Shown here one piece after another: positions 14,422-20,544 of a stretch of DNA of 20,544 bases. Every line of letters begins with the position of its first letter. The stretch's first letter is position 1. Source of the stretch: SAR324 cluster bacterium (GTDB taxonomy: Bacteria > SAR324 > XYD2-FULL-50-16); NCBI GenBank assembly GCA_002401295.1, contig NVSR01000022.1, positions 2,701 to 23,244 of the forward strand, given 5' to 3'. Under the pieces are notes generated by a model. It saw nothing but the letters and a program-made list of their open reading frames with translations. It did not search any database and was not told where the DNA came from. A program made the translations under genes and the position numbers.

Positions 14422-15006
14422 GTGCAACGAACTATATATAATACGCCTGGTGTAAGGCAGTTTGGTATCGCCCTGTCATGGGCCGGTTTAAAACTCGCAG
14501 GCTGGAAATTAGAAGGGACTGCTCCCACAGAAGGGAAGTATGTTCTGATTGCCGTTCCTCATACCAGTAATTGGGATTTCCCGATTACTCTGGCGCTGGC
14601 TTTTATCTTTAAATTTGATATTTTTTGGATGGGGAAGGACACCCTCTTTAAAGGGGCCATGGGGCCAATCATGAAGTGGCTGGGGGGTATTCCTATTAAT
14701 CGCTCTTCCTCCCATAACGTTGTTCAGCAAACCATTGATGCCTTTAACGCCAATGACCGTTTAGTGGTAGCGATTCCTCCTGAGGGAACACGCTCAAAAG
14801 TAGATCAATGGAAAACCGGTTTTTATCATATTGCCGTGGGGGCGAAGGTGCCAATAGGGCGGGGATACCTCGATTACAAGCACAAAATTGGAGGCTTTTT
14901 ACCGACCTTTTATCCAACAGGCGACGTGGAAAAAGACATTCTTGAACTGAGAAACTCCTACTCTCATATATCAGGTAGGTTCACAGATCAGTGTTCTCTC
15001 GATTAG
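14422..15006 (+). CDS. PlsC-like (1-acylglycerol-3-phosphate-type) acyltransferase
   Basis: A 194-residue member of the small lysophospholipid-acyltransferase group, expected to transfer an acyl chain to a lipid acceptor at the inner membrane. The catalytic motif H47-T-S-N-W-D52 (H-X4-D) and the later P-E121-G-T-R124-S motif are present, together with W-L-G-G-I-P-I-N-R (the usual GGIPVDR-type substrate-binding segment). Length and motif order match this compact subfamily. The natural substrate is unknown. The start is GTG with no evident Shine-Dalgarno; no in-frame ATG precedes it, so initiation could lie elsewhere. It ends with a four-base overlap with the stop of the convergent glycosyltransferase gene. 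Confidence 0.86.
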   Translation: MQRTIYNTPGVRQFGIALSWAGLKLAGWKLEGTAPTEGKYVLIAVPHTSNWDFPITLALAFIFKFDIFWMGKDTLFKGAMGPIMKWLGGIPINRSSSHNVVQQTIDAFNANDRLVVAIPPEGTRSKVDQWKTGFYHIAVGAKVPIGRGYLDYKHKIGGFLPTFYPTGDVEKDILELRNSYSHISGRFTDQCSLD

Positions 15007-15776
15007 TCCTCTTTATCTCTCCGGCAATGATGCTCCCATAATTTCGCATATTTCAGAAACATGGAATATGCGGCGCCCACACTGATAATAAATCCTGGCA
15101 AGCCATCCAGAAAACCAGCTTTTATAATATAAGTCTCAATGAATTTTCCTGGGGGTTTAAAGAGCAGTTTCAGGAAGCTTGAGGCTTTGCCTTCTTGGTA
15201 TAAAATATCAGCACTGATGGAAGAATAGAAGTTATTCGTGTGGATATTGTGGGCCAAGTCTTTAAAAACATAATGATCTAGTGAACCCGGCAAATCGCCG
15301 GAAGCTCCTTCCACCACGATCCCGTCATGGGGGTCAACCCCTGCCCAGTGACCATGTTTCCGGTTAAACAAACGAGCCTTGCGATCGGGGAACCAGCCTC
15401 CGTGCATGATCCAACGTCCCAAGTGATAACTCCTGCGTCCTACCGTGTAACCATGCAACAACTGACCGGGATCCGTTGTCTCAAATAGTTGCAGAATGGA
15501 TTCCTTCAAGGTTGCCGTCATTCTTTCATCAGCGTCCAAGCTGAGAACCCAGTCATTTTGGCAATGATCAACCGCTAATTGCTTTTGTTTCACATGGCCC
15601 AAAAATTTCTGATCCACCACCTTTGCGCCCAGAGAAAGGGCAATCTCTTTAGTCCGATCCGTACTAAGAGAATCCACTACAATAATTTCATCAACCCATT
15701 GCAAACTCTGGATGCAAGCTTCGATATTCTTTTCTTCGTTCAATGTGATGATCGTAGCTGATATCTTAGGTCGCAT
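15003..15776 (-). CDS. Family-2 glycosyltransferase (WaaE/KdtX-like)
   Basis: A 257-residue GT-A glycosyltransferase. The N-terminal fold is clear: I-S-A-T-I-I-T-L-N-E-E (residues 5-15), V-D-S-L-S-T-D (34-40) and the metal-binding D81-A-D83-E-R. The middle carries G-G-W-x-P-D and R-L-F-N-R, typical of WaaE/KdtX enzymes that add a sugar to the inner lipopolysaccharide core. The C-terminus has a hydrophobic amphipathic segment (about 222-243) for membrane association. The start lies three bases after the exbD stop, so it is the last gene of the ftsZ-mutL-der-exbB-exbD operon. The donor sugar cannot be inferred. The first codons are nearly duplicated in the intergenic region at 10653-10675. Confidence 0.88.
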   Translation of the reverse strand: MRPKISATIITLNEEKNIEACIQSLQWVDEIIVVDSLSTDRTKEIALSLGAKVVDQKFLGHVKQKQLAVDHCQNDWVLSLDADERMTATLKESILQLFETTDPGQLLHGYTVGRRSYHLGRWIMHGGWFPDRKARLFNRKHGHWAGVDPHDGIVVEGASGDLPGSLDHYVFKDLAHNIHTNNFYSSISADILYQEGKASSFLKLLFKPPGKFIETYIIKAGFLDGLPGFIISVGAAYSMFLKYAKLWEHHCRRDKED

Positions 15777-15779
15777 AAC

Positions 15780-16190
15780 TTATTTTTTCTTTGGTTTTTT
15801 GGTTGCTATCGATAGTTTCTTAATCCCCGCTTTCCTCGCCGTATCCATTACATACACCACAAACTCATGTTTCACCTGACCATCAGCTCGAATGATCAAC
15901 AAATCCTGACGAGTCTCTTGTTGTGCTTTGATTAAGGCTTCTCGTAAGTTTTCTCTCTCTACTAAGCTGCCATTGACATAGAGTACGTTTTTTTCCGTAA
16001 TTGTAATGGCCAGGGACTGCTCTTTTTGAGGGGGAGCTTGCGTATCAGATAGGGGTAATTTAACTTTAATCCCAGGTGATTCTGGAAAAGTTGTTGAGAC
16101 CATAAAAAAGATCAACAACAAAAAAATCACATCAATCAAGGGTGTGAGATCCAGAGTCAAACGTTTTGTTTCTCGTTTTTTAAACTGCAC
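15780..16190 (-). CDS. exbD: ExbD/TolR-family biopolymer transport protein
   Basis: A 136-residue bitopic inner-membrane protein that, with ExbB/TolQ, uses the proton motive force to energise outer-membrane processes. The N-terminal helix L-T-P-L-I-D20-V-I-F-L-L-L-I-F-F-M contains the essential membrane Asp. The periplasmic domain (about 50-130) has the I-R-A-D motif and the usual strand-helix pattern. Start is GTG at 16188-16190. No in-frame ATG lies between the preceding TAA and this point, and no Shine-Dalgarno is evident, although in-frame residues upstream look protein-like. It follows exbB after 58 bases. No TonB or TolA partner is present in the window, so Exb versus Tol function is unresolved. 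Confidence 0.9.
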   Translation of the reverse strand: MQFKKRETKRLTLDLTPLIDVIFLLLIFFMVSTTFPESPGIKVKLPLSDTQAPPQKEQSLAITITEKNVLYVNGSLVERENLREALIKAQQETRQDLLIIRADGQVKHEFVVYVMDTARKAGIKKLSIATKKPKKK

Positions 16191-16248
16191 GGATTGGTCG
16201 CTGGAAAGTTGTTCCCGAGGAACGCTGCGGTGGAAACAGCTTTAGGGA

Positions 16249-16878
16249 TTAAAAATCGGAATAATCACCTGTTAACAATTCAAAGATGATCAAGGAATAC
16301 CGTTCCATCTCCACCAACAGCAGGTCCACCTTTTTTGACAAAAAGTTGTAAAAGATCAACGTTGGAATGGCCAGGGACAAACCTGATGCCGTGGTAATCA
16401 AGGCTTCGGAAATACCACCGGCCAAGACTGCCGTATTGCCTGTTCCCTGAGTCACAATCGTTTCGAAGACCTTAATCATTCCCGTCACGGTGCCCAAGAG
16501 CCCTAAGAGCGGAGCAATCACGGCAATGGTCTGTATAGAGGTCAAAAACTTTTCCAGGCGCGGCACTTCTAAGCGCCCCGCTTCTTCAATGGAAACCTTC
16601 AGATCATCCCGAGGTTTGTCCGAATTAATCAGGGCCACTTCCACCACTTTCATCATGGGTGAATCATCTTGCCGGCTCCATTCCAGAGCCATTTTAATGT
16701 CCCGCTTCTTAATGGCAATTTCAATTTCCTGCAGTAAGTCCATCTTAAAAATCCTGCTATGTTGCAGCGCAAATAAACGCTCCACAATCATGGCCAAAGA
16801 TAAAACAGAACAAATCAGAAGAACCAGCATTAGAGGTCCTCCCCGAGAAATCAACTCAACATCGAGCATCGACAACAT
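16249..16878 (-). CDS. exbB: ExbB/TolQ/MotA-family proton channel protein
   Basis: A 209-residue inner-membrane protein forming the proton channel with ExbD. It has three hydrophobic segments: about 15-37, 110-135 and 150-180. The conserved region T-I-A-V-I-A-P-L-L-G-L-L-G-T-V-T-G-M-I and the later G-I-S-E-A-L-I-T-T-A-S-G-L are diagnostic of the family. The start is ATG, with GAGGA overlapping the der stop codon nine bases upstream; only five bases separate der and exbB, which indicates co-transcription and probable translational coupling. Length is normal for ExbB/TolQ-type proteins. Confidence 0.94.
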   Translation of the reverse strand: MLSMLDVELISRGGPLMLVLLICSVLSLAMIVERLFALQHSRIFKMDLLQEIEIAIKKRDIKMALEWSRQDDSPMMKVVEVALINSDKPRDDLKVSIEEAGRLEVPRLEKFLTSIQTIAVIAPLLGLLGTVTGMIKVFETIVTQGTGNTAVLAGGISEALITTASGLSLAIPTLIFYNFLSKKVDLLLVEMERYSLIIFELLTGDYSDF

Positions 16879-16883
16879 GGTAC

Positions 16884-18224
16884 TTATTCCTCAGAAACGC
16901 TTTTATTGGCTTTATCCCGCCAGAAAATTTTAATGGGTGTGCCTTCAAAACCAAAGAAGTGTCTGAATTGATTCGTCACATAACGTCGGTAAGAAGTATT
17001 GATGGATGACGGATTGTTTGAATTCAAGACAAACGTAGGTGGCGCCACGGCAACTTGGGTTCCAAAATAAATTTTGGTTTTCCTACGTCCGTCCATGGGT
17101 GGTGTATGACGCGCAGTGATCGATTCCAGGATCTTATTGACGTCGGACGTTTGAATGCGTTTGGTGTATTGGGTATAGACCTTGCGGCACTCTTCCAAAA
17201 TAGCCGGTACCCGCTGTCCTGTTTTGGCGCTCACAAAAATAATCGGGGCAAAACTGAGAAATTCCACCTTATCCCGAATATTCTGTCTCATGGTTTCTAA
17301 GGTTTTGGAGTCCTTCTCCGGCACCAAATCCCACTTATTGACGATAATGATCAGAGCCTTTCCCCGTTCCAGGACGTAACCAGCAATGCGGGCATCCTGC
17401 TCTACCACTCCGGCAGTTGCATCGACTACCAACAAGACCACATCGGAACGCTCAATACTCTTGATCGCCGCAATCATACTGTATTTGTCTACCAGCTGAC
17501 TCACACGACTCTTTTTTCGAATTCCCGCCGTATCAATCAGGCGAATGGTATCACCATGATACTTACAAAAATTATCCACAGGATCACGAGTCGTGCCAGG
17601 AGCATCATGCACGATCTGCTTGGCTTCACCCAGAAAGTAATTGGTCAGTGACGATTTCCCTACATTGGGCCTTCCGACAATACTAACGGACATGACGTCA
17701 TCTTTCGTTCCACTTTGGTCGCTCTGCACGATCTCGGGAAAGTCCTCACTCAAGCGCTCCAATAAGCCGGTGATACCTCGTCCATGGGCAGCTGAGACGG
17801 TAAAAATTTCCTGAGCACCAGACTCATAAAATTCTGCCGCATCGACTTCATGACCTTCGCCATCAATTTTATTGACTACAAAATAGATAGGCTTGGAGGA
17901 ACAGCGCAGGAATTCATAAATCGCTTGATCTTGAGCTGTCCAACCACTCACGCGATCCAGCATGAAGATAATTGCATCAGCCTCTTCCACAGCCAATTGA
18001 GATTGCTCTCTCATTTTTGAGGGAATGCCCTCTTTACTGTCCGGCTCAAAGCCTCCTGTATCCATCAGGATAAAATTATGTCCCTTATAATTGATCAGGG
18101 CAGTGTTTCGATCCCGAGTGATGCCCGGTTTCGGATCAACAATGGCCAATCTTTTTCTAGCCAGACGATTAAATAGTGTAGACTTGCCAACGTTTGGCTT
18201 GCCGACCAATGCAAAAAGTTTCAT
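16884..18224 (-). CDS. der: Ribosome-assembly GTPase Der (EngA)
   Basis: An essential GTPase with two tandem GTP-binding domains, acting in 50S ribosomal subunit maturation in the cytoplasm. It has 446 residues, the normal length. G-domain 1: P-loop G-K-P-N-V-G-K-S (8-15), D-T-G-G-F (55-59), N-K-I-D (118-121). G-domain 2: G-R-P-N-V-G-K-S (184-191), D-T-A-G-I (231-235), N-K-W-D (296-299). A C-terminal KH-like domain (about 355-446) contains T-P-P-M-D-G and the late F-G-F-E-G-T-P-I-K-I motif. It lies 47 bases after mutL on the same strand. Confidence 0.98.
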   Translation of the reverse strand: MKLFALVGKPNVGKSTLFNRLARKRLAIVDPKPGITRDRNTALINYKGHNFILMDTGGFEPDSKEGIPSKMREQSQLAVEEADAIIFMLDRVSGWTAQDQAIYEFLRCSSKPIYFVVNKIDGEGHEVDAAEFYESGAQEIFTVSAAHGRGITGLLERLSEDFPEIVQSDQSGTKDDVMSVSIVGRPNVGKSSLTNYFLGEAKQIVHDAPGTTRDPVDNFCKYHGDTIRLIDTAGIRKKSRVSQLVDKYSMIAAIKSIERSDVVLLVVDATAGVVEQDARIAGYVLERGKALIIIVNKWDLVPEKDSKTLETMRQNIRDKVEFLSFAPIIFVSAKTGQRVPAILEECRKVYTQYTKRIQTSDVNKILESITARHTPPMDGRRKTKIYFGTQVAVAPPTFVLNSNNPSSINTSYRRYVTNQFRHFFGFEGTPIKIFWRDKANKSVSEE

Positions 18225-18271
18225 AAAATACTTATTTTCTTACAGTTTTTCTAAGTCAAACGATCGAGGGA

Positions 18272-20179
18272 TTATAGAATACGCCGAAATCGTTTATCTA
18301 ATTCATTCACGCTAATCTCAATGAGGACAGGCCGCCCATGGGGGCAATAAAGGTCCAAATCCAAGCCGGCTAGTTGATTCAATAGGGATTGCATCTCTTT
18401 TATGCTCAAAATTTGAGCGGCGCGAATGGCGGAATGACAAGCCATACGCTCAAAGACTTCATTATAAAAAATCTCAAGTTTCCCTGATTTACCAAACTGA
18501 GCCATTTCATCCAGTACCTGCCGGATGACCTGGGAGATATCGGCATCTTTTAAGATAGCCGGAACCTCTTTGATGGAATAGTCATTCCCACCAAAATGAT
18601 CGATGGTAAAGCCTAATTTTTCCCAAGAATCCTGATGTTGTTCTAATAACAAGCCATCCTGAGGGGGTAATTCCAGCATGATGGGAATCATCAGGGGCAG
18701 AGTGGCCATGGATTGTGAGTAGAACTCCTTCCTGATTTCCTCAAAGCGAATGCGTTCATGGGCGGCATGCTGATCGACCAAGATTAAACTTTCCTCACCT
18801 TGAGCTAAAATATATTTCTTTTGTAACTGTCCAATCACTTGATAAGGCGAATAAGCTTGCTCAAAGTGACTGGTCTCCTTGTCATCCCCAAAAACATCCT
18901 CTCTTTTAGCAAAAGAAAAAGGATTTTCTACTGCCTGCTCCCTTGGGAGTGGGGCCACCATTTCGGGTGGAGAAAACTTTTTTTTATTTTTTTGAGGGAA
19001 TTGGCTCTGCGCGATTGGAGGCACAAAACCCATTTGCTCATTTACATTCTCAAACAGGGGCACCACTGGCTTTGAAGACGGGACAGATGCTGTTACAGAT
19101 CCCCGATTTACGGGTGCTGCACCTTCCAGTTTTCGCTCTGCTTGCTTGGGGGAGCCTGAAACCTTGCCTGGTTGAAAAAATTGTTTTCTATCCCCTGCTC
19201 TCAAGAGTCGTGATAATTGATCCGAAAGAATCGTGTGAATCAATGTGGGGTTCTTAACCCGAATTTCCGTTTTTGCCGGATGCACATTCACATCTAATTC
19301 CTGGGGCATCAGCGTGACATTCATGAAAAACATAGGGTGCATGTTCTTCATCAACAGGGTTTTATATGCCTCGTAGATGCCATGATTGATCGTGTTACAC
19401 TTCACATAACGCTCATTCACAAAAGTATGCTGCCAACGTTTGGAGGCGCGACTTTTTGAAGGCGGTGAAATCAATCCAGTGAAAGATAAATAGGACTCCT
19501 TATGCTCACACTCTATTAGATCACCCGCAATTTCATTCCCAAAACAATGCTCCACCCTTTGTCGAAAATCTTGTCCTTTGGGTATATTGAGCACCATCGT
19601 CTTATTATGGGTCAAACGAAACTGGATATTGGGATGCCCCAAAGCTAAACGGATAACCAGGTCATAAACATGATTGTATTCCGTACTCGCAGACTTCATA
19701 AACTTCTGTCGAGCGGGAGTATTAAAAAAGAGGTTTTCAATGGTAAACCGAGTGCCCACAGGAAAGCCAACTTTGGCTTGATGGATCAGTTTACCCCCCG
19801 CAATTCGAAGCTGGAAGCCTCCTTCTTTTTCATCACAACAAGTGGTCAGCTCAAAGCGAGATACAGCTGAGATGGCAGCTAAAGCTTCCCCACGAAAGCC
19901 CATGGTATTGATACAATCCAGGTCTTCGTGTGTAGAAATTTTACTGGTTGCATGTCGCTCAATCGCCAACTTGGCGTCTTCCGCGTTCATGCCACAGCCG
20001 TTATCCAGAACGGAGATAGAGTCTTTTCCACCATTTTTGATCGTGACAAAAATCTGGTCGGCTTGAGCATCGATTGCGTTTTCAACCAATTCCTTCACCA
20101 CCGAAGCGGGGCGTTCAACCACCTCACCTGCGGCAATTTTATTGATCAGGGATTCGGAAAGAATTTTTACTTTTGGCAT
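18272..20179 (-). CDS. mutL: DNA mismatch repair protein MutL (endonuclease type)
   Basis: A mismatch-repair ATPase that links MutS mismatch recognition to strand incision. It has 635 residues. The N-terminal GHKL ATPase shows E-L-V-E-N-A-I-D-A, D-N-G-C-G-M, and G-F-R-G-E-A-L. A low-complexity linker follows (about 345-430). The C-terminal dimerisation domain contains the endonuclease motif D469-Q-H-A-x2-E475-x4-E480, A-C-H-S-A-I-R-A (580-587), C-P-H-G-R-P (612-617) and a final F-R-R. This is the nicking-competent type found in species without MutH, so repair is probably not methylation-directed. The gene starts 21 bases after the ftsZ stop. Confidence 0.98.
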   Translation of the reverse strand: MPKVKILSESLINKIAAGEVVERPASVVKELVENAIDAQADQIFVTIKNGGKDSISVLDNGCGMNAEDAKLAIERHATSKISTHEDLDCINTMGFRGEALAAISAVSRFELTTCCDEKEGGFQLRIAGGKLIHQAKVGFPVGTRFTIENLFFNTPARQKFMKSASTEYNHVYDLVIRLALGHPNIQFRLTHNKTMVLNIPKGQDFRQRVEHCFGNEIAGDLIECEHKESYLSFTGLISPPSKSRASKRWQHTFVNERYVKCNTINHGIYEAYKTLLMKNMHPMFFMNVTLMPQELDVNVHPAKTEIRVKNPTLIHTILSDQLSRLLRAGDRKQFFQPGKVSGSPKQAERKLEGAAPVNRGSVTASVPSSKPVVPLFENVNEQMGFVPPIAQSQFPQKNKKKFSPPEMVAPLPREQAVENPFSFAKREDVFGDDKETSHFEQAYSPYQVIGQLQKKYILAQGEESLILVDQHAAHERIRFEEIRKEFYSQSMATLPLMIPIMLELPPQDGLLLEQHQDSWEKLGFTIDHFGGNDYSIKEVPAILKDADISQVIRQVLDEMAQFGKSGKLEIFYNEVFERMACHSAIRAAQILSIKEMQSLLNQLAGLDLDLYCPHGRPVLIEISVNELDKRFRRIL

Positions 20180-20200
20180 TTTTCAGGTTCTTTGGGACTG

Positions 20201-20544
20201 CTAACTGAGATCAATCATCTCATCACTTAAGTCTAAAACATGCTTGGATTCTTTAGTGCGCGAGGGAGCAGCCTTTGTTTCTCCTCCTTCAAACTGAGGG
20301 TTTTTTTTTTGCAAACTATCGGCAACCCGTAAGTGAGCCTTGGATAGCACATCCATTTGCTGTTCAAAGCCGGTAGCAATGACCGTGATTGTCACTTCAT
20401 CTTGCTTGGTCTCATCATAAACCAAACCGAAAATCACATCCGCATCTTCATCTGCTTGAGATTGAATGACATCAGCTGCGGCTTCAGCATCCAATAAGGA
20501 AAACTCTTCGTCAGCCACGATATTGATAATGACGCCGGTAGCTC
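20201..20544 (-). CDS. ftsZ: Cell division protein FtsZ (partial, C-terminal end only)
   Basis: The tubulin-like GTPase that forms the Z-ring at mid-cell. Only the last 113 complete codons are visible; the start lies beyond the window's right edge. The remaining globular part matches the C-terminal FtsZ subdomain: G-V-I-I-N-I-V-A-D-E, then S-L-L-D-A-E-A-A-A-D-V-I, then D-V-I-F-G-L-V-Y-D-E and V-T-V/I-T-V-I-A-T-G-F. After T-G-F-E come roughly 58 tail residues ending L-D-L-S-D-E-M-I-D-L-S. The usual C-terminal peptide (D-I-P-x-F-L-R-R) that binds FtsA and ZipA is not recognisable. A run of ten A in the sense strand (20301-20310) encodes K-K in the tail. It is followed by mutL after 21 bases and is the visible head of the operon. 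Confidence 0.93.
   Translation of the reverse strand, partial: ATGVIINIVADEEFSLLDAEAAADVIQSQADEDADVIFGLVYDETKQDEVTITVIATGFEQQMDVLSKAHLRVADSLQKKNPQFEGGETKAAPSRTKESKHVLDLSDEMIDLS

Overview
The window comes from a Gram-negative bacterium with roughly 40-45 % G+C by eye. Evidence for a Gram-negative envelope is an ExbB/ExbD pair, a WaaE-like glycosyltransferase, a lipoprotein with a lipobox and PilO/PilP-like proteins. LuxI/LuxR quorum sensing points to Proteobacteria in the broad sense. The MutL carries the endonuclease motif, so a MutH-dependent enterobacterial lineage is unlikely. A deltaproteobacterial or SAR324-like lineage would fit, but that is inference. No insertion sequence, prophage, integrase or CRISPR array was seen.

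Left part (1-3063): the N-terminal two thirds of trigger factor (minus strand) lies downstream of six tRNA genes, in transcription order Pro(UGG), Arg(UCU), His(GUG), Arg(UCG), Leu(UAG), Gly(GCC), with rph (RNase PH) upstream. Two small uncharacterised genes then converge end to end: a plus-strand protein with one membrane segment and a faint pseudopilin look, and a minus-strand Cys-rich protein.

Middle (3106-10488): a large M16 zinc peptidase predicted to be a lipoprotein, then a tight plus-strand set (100-aa conserved protein, FxsA-like membrane protein, S41/CtpA protease). Facing it on the minus strand is a compact module of a PilM/N-fusion (GspL-like) protein, a PilO/GspM-like protein and a PilP/GspC-like protein, followed by a free-standing HPt phosphotransfer protein. 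No pilin, ATPase, secretin or platform protein accompanies it here.

Accessory stretch (about 10489-14421): this is AT-rich with long intergenic gaps. It holds a minus-strand quorum-sensing cassette, luxI then a divergent luxR then an unknown 166-aa gene. A 775-bp gap with several dyads separates luxI from a plus-strand gene for a protein with two AP2-like DNA-binding domains. This is the most interesting part: AHL synthase, its presumed receptor, an uncharacterised partner, a possible second regulator and repeated TGAGATAG half-sites. The gap before the pilus-like module holds a 23-bp near-copy of the start of the window's own glycosyltransferase gene.

Right part (14422-20544): a PlsC-like acyltransferase (plus strand) converges by four bases on a compact minus-strand housekeeping operon: ftsZ (3' part only), mutL, der, exbB, exbD and a family-2 glycosyltransferase. 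It covers cell division, mismatch repair, ribosome assembly and envelope energisation. The FtsZ tail lacks the usual C-terminal peptide.
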